Under the pieces are notes generated by a model. That model had not been told where the DNA came from and searched no databases. It saw only the letters and a program-made list of their open reading frames with translations. Shown piece after piece: positions 39,880-47,743 of a stretch of 64,000 bases of DNA (position 1 is its first letter; the number at the start of each line of letters is the position of its first letter). The position numbers were made by a program, and so were the translations under genes. This DNA comes from Gemmatimonas aurantiaca T-27 (GTDB lineage: Bacteria; Gemmatimonadota; Gemmatimonadetes; Gemmatimonadales; Gemmatimonadaceae). The stretch lies in the NCBI RefSeq assembly GCF_000010305.1, contig NC_012489.1, positions 3,541,646-3,605,645 of the forward strand, read 5' to 3'.

Positions 39880-40695
39880 ATGCATCTCCTGAAAAAGGCC
39901 TTACTCGCCACCGCGACTCTGGGAGCTATCGCGCTCCCCGCATCCGCCCAGACCGTCAACTACACCCCCGGTACCCGTTACGATGTGGCCGGGTTGGGCA
40001 ACCATGTTGCGACCGGAGCGAGTATGGCCGGGATGCAGGTCACGTACACGACGTTCTCTGGCTTCACCGAGACGCTGACGTGGGGAGCGCTGAGTGGTGG
40101 CTACGCAGGCCAGTGCGGTGTGCTATCCATGGCCGGATCGGCGATGCGATTTCAGATGAGCTTTTCGTGCCAGGAAGACACCTATTCGCCTTCGGCCTTC
40201 TATCTCTGGTTGATGCAATACAGCGGCACAACAAACCCGAATTCCCCCGACGCCCTCTCCACTGTGGTTCTCAACGGTGCGCCAGGTCGAGTAGTCTTCG
40301 ATTGCGCATGGACAGGAAGCGCGTGCCAAGAGAATGGCGGCAGCGCCGCGACCGGAGTTGGCACCCCCGGATCAGACAAGGGCTGGTCGGCTGAACGATA
40401 CCTCGCGTTCGGAAGTTTCACCTATGCAAACGCCGTCGGGATCGGCGGAGCGGCTCCGGTCGGGGATCTTTATGAGCAACTCACGCTCGATCTCTCGGGA
40501 CAGAATTTCGGTGCCAATGGATTCGGCGTGCAGTATTTCTACGTCGACACCGACCATACCGCCCCAAACTCACCCGTGCCTGCGCCGTGGAGGGCCACAC
40601 AGCCAACCACAGTGCCCGAGCCGAGCACCTACGCGCTCATGGCTGCAGGGCTGGCGGTGATGTTCGGCATGGCCCGCCGCAAAAAGGCCGTCTGA
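39880..40695 (+). CDS. PEP-CTERM sorted secreted protein
   Basis: A 271-residue exported protein of unknown function. The signal peptide (KKALLATATLGAIALPASAQ) leads to a beta-rich, Gly/Ser/Thr-rich body with two cysteine pairs (GQCGVLSMAG...SFSCQED; VFDCAWTGSACQEN). The C-terminal sorting signal is complete: VPEPSTYALMAAGLAVMF followed by the basic GMARRKKAV. PEP-CTERM proteins are cut and released by an exosortase (EpsH/XrtA type) and usually belong to exopolysaccharide or surface layers. No exosortase or polysaccharide genes are in the window, so the sorting enzyme must be elsewhere. A strong terminator follows. Confidence 0.9.
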   Translation: MHLLKKALLATATLGAIALPASAQTVNYTPGTRYDVAGLGNHVATGASMAGMQVTYTTFSGFTETLTWGALSGGYAGQCGVLSMAGSAMRFQMSFSCQEDTYSPSAFYLWLMQYSGTTNPNSPDALSTVVLNGAPGRVVFDCAWTGSACQENGGSAATGVGTPGSDKGWSAERYLAFGSFTYANAVGIGGAAPVGDLYEQLTLDLSGQNFGANGFGVQYFYVDTDHTAPNSPVPAPWRATQPTTVPEPSTYALMAAGLAVMFGMARRKKAV

Positions 40696-40729
40696 AGATC
40701 GCACCACCGGTTCCAACCACGTACGTCCA

Positions 40730-40768
40730 ACGCAGGGCCGGTCCAAGACCAGCCCTGCGTGTTTTTTT
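40730..40768 (+). terminator. Intrinsic terminator of the PEP-CTERM gene
   Basis: A 14-base stem with one mismatch (ACGCAGGGCCGGTC against GACCAGCCCTGCGT) and a three-base loop is followed by GTTTTTTT. A textbook intrinsic terminator. Confidence 0.88.
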
Positions 40769-40785
40769 GCCGATCCTTCAGACGA

Positions 40786-41136
40786 CTATCGCCTCGGCGA
40801 CTCGCGCGCGAGCAGTCCACCAACGCCTCCTGCAATTCCGCCTGACTGCAGCGCCGGCAACAGCAATGTCATCGCCACAATCGCCCAAGCAGGCAGTGTG
40901 AAGTTCGTGGCGATCATACCGGCCCACTGCCACACAGGTGCCCCACGCATCGCCGTGGCGCCCAACAACAGTGCAGCGGCCACGATCGCGGCAAAAAAGC
41001 CCACGCGAAACGCGCCCTTTCCGCGTACGGCAAGACCGATCAGCACACCGCCAATCGCAGCGCCCCACACACCTCCAAAAGCCTGCGCGGCCACCTGCAC
41101 CAGCAGCGCAACGATGAATACCGCTCCACTTGGCAT
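40786..41136 (-). CDS. Small hydrophobic membrane protein
   Basis: A 116-residue protein with three or four predicted transmembrane helices (AVFIVALLVQVAAQAFGG, VGFFAAIVAAALLLGATA, PAWAIVAMTLLLPALQS). A Gly-rich stretch and a short polar end (LLARESPRR) follow. No family is recognised. It begins nine bases after the penicillin-acylase stop, so the two genes are probably one unit. It might anchor or support the acylase, but this rests on position only. Confidence 0.65.
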   Translation of the reverse strand: MPSGAVFIVALLVQVAAQAFGGVWGAAIGGVLIGLAVRGKGAFRVGFFAAIVAAALLLGATAMRGAPVWQWAGMIATNFTLPAWAIVAMTLLLPALQSGGIAGGVGGLLARESPRR

Positions 41137-41145
41137 CGGTCGTCC

Positions 41146-43674
41146 TCAGCGGGTGAGTGTGAGTACCGCGCGCACGTCGCTCGCGGGCAAGTCGGCAAGC
41201 GAACGAGGCGTGCGCACACTATCCAGCGTGCCACTGGCCCACAGCGGCAACCGATCGAGATACCGGGTGCTTCCGGGGTTGCCACTCTGTCCGCCCGGAT
41301 AGGTTGCGCGAATCACCGGCTCCTTCCCGAACTCCACCACCATGCGCCAACTCGCACCGAAGTTGGCGCGACGGGAAGCGACCGACGGATTGAGCGTGCC
41401 ACGACCACCGTCGATGGGTGTTGGCGGCGCCGCAAAGCCCTCCAGCTTGAGCAGGTGCTGCGGCCGGGCCGGCGAGACGGTGCCCCAAACCCACGGCTGC
41501 TTGGCGGGGTCACCGTATTGTGTCACGAGCGAGTCATACGCTTTCGCCAACGCGGTGGACAACACCCGATCCCGATCTTCCCGTGCGTTCGGCGTGCGCT
41601 TGTCATCCCACCATCCGTTGCTGGAGTCCGCGACCAGTTGCAGCAGGCGGCTCTCCGACGGCGTCGCCACACGCTGCGATGCACCCGCCGGCGTGAGTTC
41701 GTCATACAGCAGCGCGGTCGTGAAAGACAGCGACATCTCGAACAAGCGTGAGCCCGTGTTGTCGCGTGTATAACGCCGGTCCCATTTGGCCAGCAGCGTC
41801 TCGGCCGCCTCGAGCGACGGCGAACCTTCACCCTGTGCACGACGCATATCCGCCGCGTGCAGGAACGCCGGCACGAGAAGATCGGCGCGTACGCTGCCCG
41901 GATCCGTGTGAAACCGTCGCATCTTGTCGGCGGTCATGCTGCTATCGGCCCGCAACAGGCGATTGATCTGCAACGCACGCCAGATCTCGAAGTGACCATC
42001 GACACCGAAGTACAGCGGATCGTCCTGCGGGTCGATCGGCTGCTGATTCGCCGACGCCAGATAGCCCTGCGCGGGGTTCACACTCTGCGGATACCGGTCG
42101 ATACTGCGAAATCCGATCCAGTCATTCTTCCGTGTGTTGCCTTCGCGGATCTCCGTGCCGCGCCCGCTGTCAGCGCGAATGGGAAACCGGCCGGTGGAGC
42201 GGATGGCAATCGTGCCGCTGGTATCGCCCACGATCATGTTCTGCGCGGGTGCCATGTAGTGAACGGCCATGGTATCGAGAAATGCCGTGGCCGTCTGTGC
42301 ATGTAGCGCCGCCCGGAACCCCATCAGTTCCTCGCCGGCTTCGAGCACCGTCCAGCGCATCGACAGCCACTCGTTCCCCACCCGCTGCATGGGACCGCGG
42401 TGCGTGTAGTACACCGTGTCGATCGCAATCACGTCGCCCTTGGGGCCATGGTAGGTCTCCACACGCGTGTCGGCGAAGGCCACACTCTCACCATCGAGCT
42501 GATAGCGTGTTGGCCGCTTGGCGTCGTCCACGGTTTCGCGCCAGAAGTCCATCACATCGGCGCCGGTGTTGGTGAAGCTCCAGGCAAGCGCGCGCGTGTA
42601 TCCGATGACCACACCCGGCAGCCCGGGAATGGTCACACCCCCTACATCGAATATCCCCGGAACCACCATGTGCACTTCATACCAGATGCTGGGCAGTGTG
42701 AGTTCGAGATGCGGATCGCCGGCCAACAGCGCCGTGCCATTGGCACTACGCGACGGCGACACCGCCCAGTTGTTGCTCGCGAAGGCACGTTCCTGCGCGA
42801 GGATGGCCCGTTCCTCGGGTGTGGCACCGGGATCGCGCGACCAGCCAAACAGAGCGCGCGTGCCGTTGCCCAGCGCCGTCACCATGTGCGCCGCTGCGGC
42901 ATCGGGTACACCGGGCGCGGGCAAGGCGGTGAGGGCCTCGCGTGCCATGCTGCGCGGCGCAGGCTGAATGGGCTCCTGTACCGGCGAGTCCGTGTCGAAG
43001 ATGGCGCGCGCCGCCGAATCCCCGACCAACGCCTTGGCGCGCAGCAGATCGAGTTCCACCGGCGCGTGCGCCAGTGTGTACCCCATGCGATTGAACAGGT
43101 GCAGCGAATGCACGGGCAGCCATTCACGCGGGGCCTTGTTCAGCAGCTTGTATTCGGCGGGATACCGTGCAGGTGAAAGGGATGCGCGGTACGCATTGAT
43201 GCCGTCGGCATAGGCGCGCAGGAACTGCATCGTCTCGCCCGTGCTGTCGAGTGATGCCAGCTTCCGTTCGGCCGACCGTGGCATGCCCAGTCCACGTGTT
43301 TCCCGGTCCGCGGGAAGCGCCACATTGCCCACCAACTCCGTGAGCGTGCCCTCCCCCGCGCGCGCCTGGAGTTCGATCTGAAACAGCCGATCGCGGGCCA
43401 CCACATATCCCAGCGCACGGATGGCATCGAGTTCATTGGTGGCAAAAATGTGTGGTACACTGCGCTGGTCATAGCGCACGTCCACCTGTGCCCCCAACAC
43501 GAGAATCCGGCCACTCGCTTCGGCCGGAAGATCGTCCATCGCATTGGCCCACAGACCGATCGCTGGCGAGAGCGCCCCACCCAGGGGCGGCAGGGGACCC
43601 GCGCCGCGGGCGCCGATCCAGGTGGCGCCGAGTCCAACGGCGAGGGAGGCTACAGCGAGGGCAATCCGAGCCAT
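41146..43674 (-). CDS. Penicillin acylase-family N-terminal-nucleophile hydrolase
   Basis: An 842-residue exported enzyme. The signal peptide (ARIALAVASLAVGLGATWIG) is followed by an alpha-chain, a linker and a beta-chain. The self-cleavage/nucleophile Ser is in FASNNWAVSPSRSANG (residue about 300), preceded here by Ala rather than the common Gly. Downstream GDPHLELTLPSIWYEVHM and the catalytic Asn region (SFTNTGADVMDFWRE) fit the family. Members hydrolyse amides such as penicillin G or acyl-homoserine lactones. Quorum quenching and antibiotic cleavage are both possible. It is divergent from an ECF sigma gene and followed by a small membrane-protein gene. Confidence 0.9.
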   Translation of the reverse strand: MARIALAVASLAVGLGATWIGARGAGPLPPLGGALSPAIGLWANAMDDLPAEASGRILVLGAQVDVRYDQRSVPHIFATNELDAIRALGYVVARDRLFQIELQARAGEGTLTELVGNVALPADRETRGLGMPRSAERKLASLDSTGETMQFLRAYADGINAYRASLSPARYPAEYKLLNKAPREWLPVHSLHLFNRMGYTLAHAPVELDLLRAKALVGDSAARAIFDTDSPVQEPIQPAPRSMAREALTALPAPGVPDAAAAHMVTALGNGTRALFGWSRDPGATPEERAILAQERAFASNNWAVSPSRSANGTALLAGDPHLELTLPSIWYEVHMVVPGIFDVGGVTIPGLPGVVIGYTRALAWSFTNTGADVMDFWRETVDDAKRPTRYQLDGESVAFADTRVETYHGPKGDVIAIDTVYYTHRGPMQRVGNEWLSMRWTVLEAGEELMGFRAALHAQTATAFLDTMAVHYMAPAQNMIVGDTSGTIAIRSTGRFPIRADSGRGTEIREGNTRKNDWIGFRSIDRYPQSVNPAQGYLASANQQPIDPQDDPLYFGVDGHFEIWRALQINRLLRADSSMTADKMRRFHTDPGSVRADLLVPAFLHAADMRRAQGEGSPSLEAAETLLAKWDRRYTRDNTGSRLFEMSLSFTTALLYDELTPAGASQRVATPSESRLLQLVADSSNGWWDDKRTPNAREDRDRVLSTALAKAYDSLVTQYGDPAKQPWVWGTVSPARPQHLLKLEGFAAPPTPIDGGRGTLNPSVASRRANFGASWRMVVEFGKEPVIRATYPGGQSGNPGSTRYLDRLPLWASGTLDSVRTPRSLADLPASDVRAVLTLTR

Positions 43675-43710
43675 GCGATCGAGGGGGCCAATGGCGGAGG
43701 TGGGGCGGAC

Positions 43711-43726
43711 GTGACGGCAGCGTCAC
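43711..43726. promoter_or_regulatory. GTGACG-N4-CGTCAC dyad in divergent promoter region
   Basis: A perfect 6-4-6 inverted repeat, GTGACGGCAGCGTCAC. It lies 37 bases upstream of the penicillin-acylase start and about 160 upstream of the ECF sigma start. The TGACG half-site is suited to a dimeric regulator; the protein is unknown. Confidence 0.35.
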
Positions 43727-43882
43727 AAACGCCTCGACAGCAGACTCAAGGATCCCCCCGAAGCTCCCGGTGTGCAAGTTCTGAGCACGTTGGCGTCTCC
43801 CGTACAGCGATCCGAGGCGGCATCGGCCACCACCGATACCAGGTCCTCGCCCGGTCGCGGAACGCCTCATCCCATCTTGGCA

Positions 43883-44428
43883 ATGGACGATCTCGAACGG
43901 TTGTTCCGGGAGTATCACCCTCCAGTGGTGCGGTATCTGACGCGCCGGCTGGGGGATCGTGATCTCGCCGAGGAGCTGGCCCAGGAGACTTTCCTGCGCG
44001 CCTCACGCCACGGGCCCGTGGCAAACGAGCGTGCATGGCTCTTCGCCGTGGCCACCAACCTCGTACGCGACGAAGCCCGTCGTACGGTGCGTGAGCGGCG
44101 ACGGTTGTCGCTGCTTCGCGACGAAATGCAGCAGGACGCAGAGACCGAACCGGATGTGTTCCGTCTCGAACAGCAGGTCGATGCAGAAGCAGCCGCCCTG
44201 CGCGAGCAGGCGCTGGCCCGCGCCGCCGTGGACGCACTCGCGGAACGGGATCGGATGGCGCTGCTGATGCGGGAAGAAGGACTCGACTATCACGAAATCG
44301 CCGCCGCACTCGGGCTGAGCGTGGGCAGTGTGGGGACCACGCTGTCACGCGCCCGTCGTCGCCTGGTGGACGTCTACGAATCGCAGCAGCGTGAACTCGC
44401 TGCGCGGGAGGGATCCGATGTCGCGTGA
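43883..44428 (+). CDS. ECF-type RNA polymerase sigma factor (second)
   Basis: A 181-residue ECF sigma. Region 2 is FREYHPPVVRYLTRRLGDRD, LAEELAQETFLRASRH and ERAWLFAVATNLVRDEARR. Region 4 ends in LDYHEIAAALGLSVGSVGTT and LSRARRRLVDVYES, the helix-turn-helix. The start MDDLERLFREYH matches the family; a frame 111 bases longer begins with an atypical Ser/Thr-rich stretch. Its stop lies inside the next gene, an anti-sigma domain fused to a vWA protein, so the two are translationally coupled. Confidence 0.92.
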   Translation: MDDLERLFREYHPPVVRYLTRRLGDRDLAEELAQETFLRASRHGPVANERAWLFAVATNLVRDEARRTVRERRRLSLLRDEMQQDAETEPDVFRLEQQVDAEAAALREQALARAAVDALAERDRMALLMREEGLDYHEIAAALGLSVGSVGTTLSRARRRLVDVYESQQRELAAREGSDVA

Positions 44429-47228
44429 AGAATTCATCATGCCCGACGAACGGTTGCTGCCGGAGTACACGGCGGACGGGCATCTCGAGGAAGGCACGGT
44501 GCACACCTGGCTGGACGGCGCGTTCGATGCCGACGCGGCCGCCGAGGTGTCGGCGCACGTGAACGGCTGCGCGGCGTGCAAGGCGCTGGTGGCCGAGGCG
44601 CGGGGGTTGTTGGCGGGGAGCTCGCGCATTCTTGCGGCACTCGACGTGACGCCAGCGGGTGTGGTACCGGCAGAAGACGCGGCCCGCACCGCGGCGCGTA
44701 TTGCGGCATCGGTGCCGATGGAGAAGCCGAAGCAGGCAACCCCCAAGGCCCGTCGCATGCAGCCATGGTGGTATTCCGCGGCTGCAGCGGCGGTGCTGGT
44801 GGTGGGTGTGGGCAGCACGGTGTGGATGCGAGGTGGCAAAGAGCTCGCAGAGCGTCCGGTGGCCGACGCGGCGCGGGACGTGCGTGAGCCGGCACGCGAT
44901 GAAGTGACGCGGGCAGCGGCCGCGGCTGGCGCCGCTGAGGCAACTGTGGCAACCAATGCACCAGTGTCCGATGCAGCGACGGCGGATGCACTGAAGGCCA
45001 ACGCGAAGGTGAGCAGCATCGATCCGAACTCGCCGGTGTCGTCGACGCCCGCGAATCCGGGCGGCGCAGCACCAGTGCCCATGGCCGCGCCCATGGCGGC
45101 TCCGGCGGTGCCGCCTTCGATTGCGCCCGCGCCAGCACCCGCTCCAGCGTCCATTCAAGCAGCGGAGCTTCGTGCGCCGGCGTTGGCGCGTACGGCGGCC
45201 GCAGCGCCGGAACTCGCATCGGCGGTTCGTCCGACGCGGCGCGTGACGGTCACAGGCACGGTGACAGACGCCGTCGAGCGGCGCCCGGTCGGGGATGCGA
45301 TGATCGAAATCTTCCGAGGCAACGGAGCGGCACTGCGTTCCGCTGCGTCGACGAAGACCGATGCGACCGGATACTTCTCGGTCACGGTGGACTCCATCGC
45401 CGTCAACAGCATCGTCACCATCCGCGCCAGGTACATCGGCTACGAAGTCGCGGCGATGTCCATGCTGTCGCGGTCGGATACGCTTCGAGTGGCGTTTCGA
45501 CTCAAGCAGTCCGTCATTGCCCTCTCTGGGGTCGTAACCGGCATGAAGCCGACGGTCACGGGTGTGGCCGAACAGAAGGCCGACAACTTTAACCGGACGC
45601 GTGAAACCGCGAACGCCTCTCAGGGCGCGGAGGTGACACGCACCGCAGCCCCCGCCATCGCTCCATCGCCAGCACCGCAGACCCGCGGCGTCGCTGGTGG
45701 CATGGCGCGTTCAGTGGGCATGCCCGCTCCCGCATCGCCGCGCCGCGCTGCGTCGGACGAAGCGCGTCCCCCCCGCCCCTATCCCGGCCAGCCCGGCAAC
45801 CGCGAGCAGTACGATCGCATCGAGGACAATCCGTTCCTCGGCGTGACGGGCAACCCACTGTCCACCTTCTCCATCGACGTGGACCGGGCATCCTACGGCA
45901 ACGCGCGCCGCTTTCTGCAGGACGGGCAGCGTCCACCCGCCGACGCGGTGCGCATCGAGGAGTTGATCAACTACTTCCCGTACGAACTGCGTGAACCACG
46001 CGGCAACGATCCGGTGGCCATCACCACCGAAGTCACCACCGCCCCGTGGCAGCCACGTCACCAGCTTGTGCGCATCGCACTGCAGTCGAGGCGCATCGAA
46101 ACGGCATCCCTGCCGCCCAACAATCTCGTGTTCCTCATCGATGTGTCGGGTTCGATGCAGTCGCCAGACAAACTGCCGCTGGTGAAACAGTCGCTGCGTC
46201 TGCTGGTGGACCAGATGCGCCCGCAGGACCGCGTGGCCATCGTCGCCTATGCCGGTGCGGCGGGTCTGGTGTTGCCGAGCACCAGTGGTGACGAAAAAGA
46301 AACCATCATCCAGGCCATCGAACGGCTCGAAGCCGGTGGTTCAACGGCCGGTGGTGCGGGCATCGAACTCGCCTATCGCACCGCGCGGGAACACTTCATG
46401 GACCACGGCAACAACCGCGTCATTCTCGCCTCCGATGGTGACTTCAACGTCGGTGTGAGCAGTGACGGTGAACTCGAACGCCTCATCGAACGCAAGCGCA
46501 CCGAAGGCACGTACCTGACCATCCTGGGCTTCGGCACGGGCAACTATCAGGACGCGAAGATGGAAAAACTGGCCAAGCGTGGCAACGGCAACTACGGCTA
46601 CGTCGATGACATCGCAGAAGCCCGCAAGATGCTGGTACGTGAGATGGGCGCGACGCTGCTCACCGTGGCGAACGATGTGAAGTTGCAGGTGGAGTTCAAT
46701 CCACGCCGGGTGCAGGCCTATCGCCTCATCGGCTACGAAGATCGTCTGCTGCGCACCGAAGACTTCACCGACGATCGCAAGGATGCGGGCGACCTGGGTG
46801 CGGGACACCAGGTGACGGCGCTGTACGAGATCGTGCCGGTCGGCGTGCAAGGCACGGTCAGGCTGCAGGACACCGAAGCGCGTCGCTATGAACCCGTCAC
46901 CGGCGAGGCACGCAGCAGCACGGCCACCAGCGACGAACTGCTGTTCGTGAAGCTGCGGTACAAGCGGCCAGGCGAATCGACCAGCCGACTGATCACGCAT
47001 CCGGTGCCGGCGCGCACGGTGCGTGGCAGCGACGACATGCGCTTTGCGAGCAGTGTGGCGGCGTTCGGCATGCTGCTGCGTGAATCACCGTATGCCGGAA
47101 ACACCAGCGCCGCGCAGGTCCTGGAGCAGGCCCGCGCGGCGCTGGGAGAGGATGACGGCGGCTATCGCGCCGAATTCATCCGGTTGGTGGAGCGGTACCG
47201 TTCGATCAACGCTGGCGGGCGGCGTTGA
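44418..47228 (+). CDS. ZAS anti-sigma domain fused to carboxypeptidase-regulatory and YfbK-type vWA domains
   Basis: A 936-residue fusion. Residues about 47-54 are a zinc anti-sigma motif (HVNGCAAC). A transmembrane helix follows at about 116-136 (WWYSAAAAAVLVVGVGSTVW), then an Ala/Pro/Val-rich linker. A carboxypeptidase-regulatory domain lies at about 273-345 (VTVTGTVTDAVERRPVGDAM), the YfbK N-terminal domain at about 465-540 (FSIDVDRASYGNARRFL, INYFPYEL), a vWA domain from about 570 with an intact MIDAS DVSGSMQS, and a YfbK C-terminal domain. The cytosolic finger would hold the adjacent sigma while the vWA part senses the periplasm. GGGAGGG before the ATG is a strong ribosome site. Confidence 0.9.
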   Translation: MSREEFIMPDERLLPEYTADGHLEEGTVHTWLDGAFDADAAAEVSAHVNGCAACKALVAEARGLLAGSSRILAALDVTPAGVVPAEDAARTAARIAASVPMEKPKQATPKARRMQPWWYSAAAAAVLVVGVGSTVWMRGGKELAERPVADAARDVREPARDEVTRAAAAAGAAEATVATNAPVSDAATADALKANAKVSSIDPNSPVSSTPANPGGAAPVPMAAPMAAPAVPPSIAPAPAPAPASIQAAELRAPALARTAAAAPELASAVRPTRRVTVTGTVTDAVERRPVGDAMIEIFRGNGAALRSAASTKTDATGYFSVTVDSIAVNSIVTIRARYIGYEVAAMSMLSRSDTLRVAFRLKQSVIALSGVVTGMKPTVTGVAEQKADNFNRTRETANASQGAEVTRTAAPAIAPSPAPQTRGVAGGMARSVGMPAPASPRRAASDEARPPRPYPGQPGNREQYDRIEDNPFLGVTGNPLSTFSIDVDRASYGNARRFLQDGQRPPADAVRIEELINYFPYELREPRGNDPVAITTEVTTAPWQPRHQLVRIALQSRRIETASLPPNNLVFLIDVSGSMQSPDKLPLVKQSLRLLVDQMRPQDRVAIVAYAGAAGLVLPSTSGDEKETIIQAIERLEAGGSTAGGAGIELAYRTAREHFMDHGNNRVILASDGDFNVGVSSDGELERLIERKRTEGTYLTILGFGTGNYQDAKMEKLAKRGNGNYGYVDDIAEARKMLVREMGATLLTVANDVKLQVEFNPRRVQAYRLIGYEDRLLRTEDFTDDRKDAGDLGAGHQVTALYEIVPVGVQGTVRLQDTEARRYEPVTGEARSSTATSDELLFVKLRYKRPGESTSRLITHPVPARTVRGSDDMRFASSVAAFGMLLRESPYAGNTSAAQVLEQARAALGEDDGGYRAEFIRLVERYRSINAGGRR

Positions 47229-47601
47229 ACGGGAAGGCGCCCATGCCTGACACGTCGAGCAGGCCTTCCATGTTGTGCTCACCCTTCATGACGGCCGCGC
47301 CATTGATGACGATCTGCTGACCGCCCATGTCGATGGCAAAGCCGAAGAAGACGGAGTCTCCCTTCACCACACCCTTGAGAGGGGAGACTCCAAGTTCGGA
47401 CGACTCGGTCTGTCCACTGAGGGAGTCACCCTTGTGGGTGAGGGTCATCAAGGAAGTGCGGGCCTGGTCGGGGGTGGCGATGTTCACGTTCCACTTGCCG
47501 GACAGGTCAGCAAAGAGACGGGGCGCGGCAACGGCCGCACTGATGGCGATCGTGGTGGCGGCGCAGATGATCGCAGCGGAAGTCGTCAGTCGGCGAATCA
47601 T
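47206..47601 (-). CDS. Small secreted hypothetical protein
   Basis: A 131-residue exported protein. The signal peptide (TTSAAIICAATTIAISAAVA) leads to a compact beta-rich domain of about 100 residues (LSGKWNVNIATPD, LMTLTHKGDSLSGQTE, VKGDSVFFGFAIDMGGQQIV). This resembles the lipocalin-like all-beta secreted proteins common in this phylum, which often serve as ligand-binding domains. The function is unknown. Its last seven codons overlap the end of the convergent vWA gene by 23 bases. Confidence 0.72.
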   Translation of the reverse strand: MIRRLTTSAAIICAATTIAISAAVAAPRLFADLSGKWNVNIATPDQARTSLMTLTHKGDSLSGQTESSELGVSPLKGVVKGDSVFFGFAIDMGGQQIVINGAAVMKGEHNMEGLLDVSGMGAFPFNAARQR

Positions 47602-47743
47602 GGGGGGAGGCGAAGAGTGTTGCCAGTGACCGGGGGTGCGTGTCCCGGTGCCGACGGCGGAATCCGAAATGGACGTCGGCGAAACCGATACCCTGTGATA
47701 TGCACGTCTGGGCCCCGAAGTGCCAGCACCCAGGCGTCCCCCG

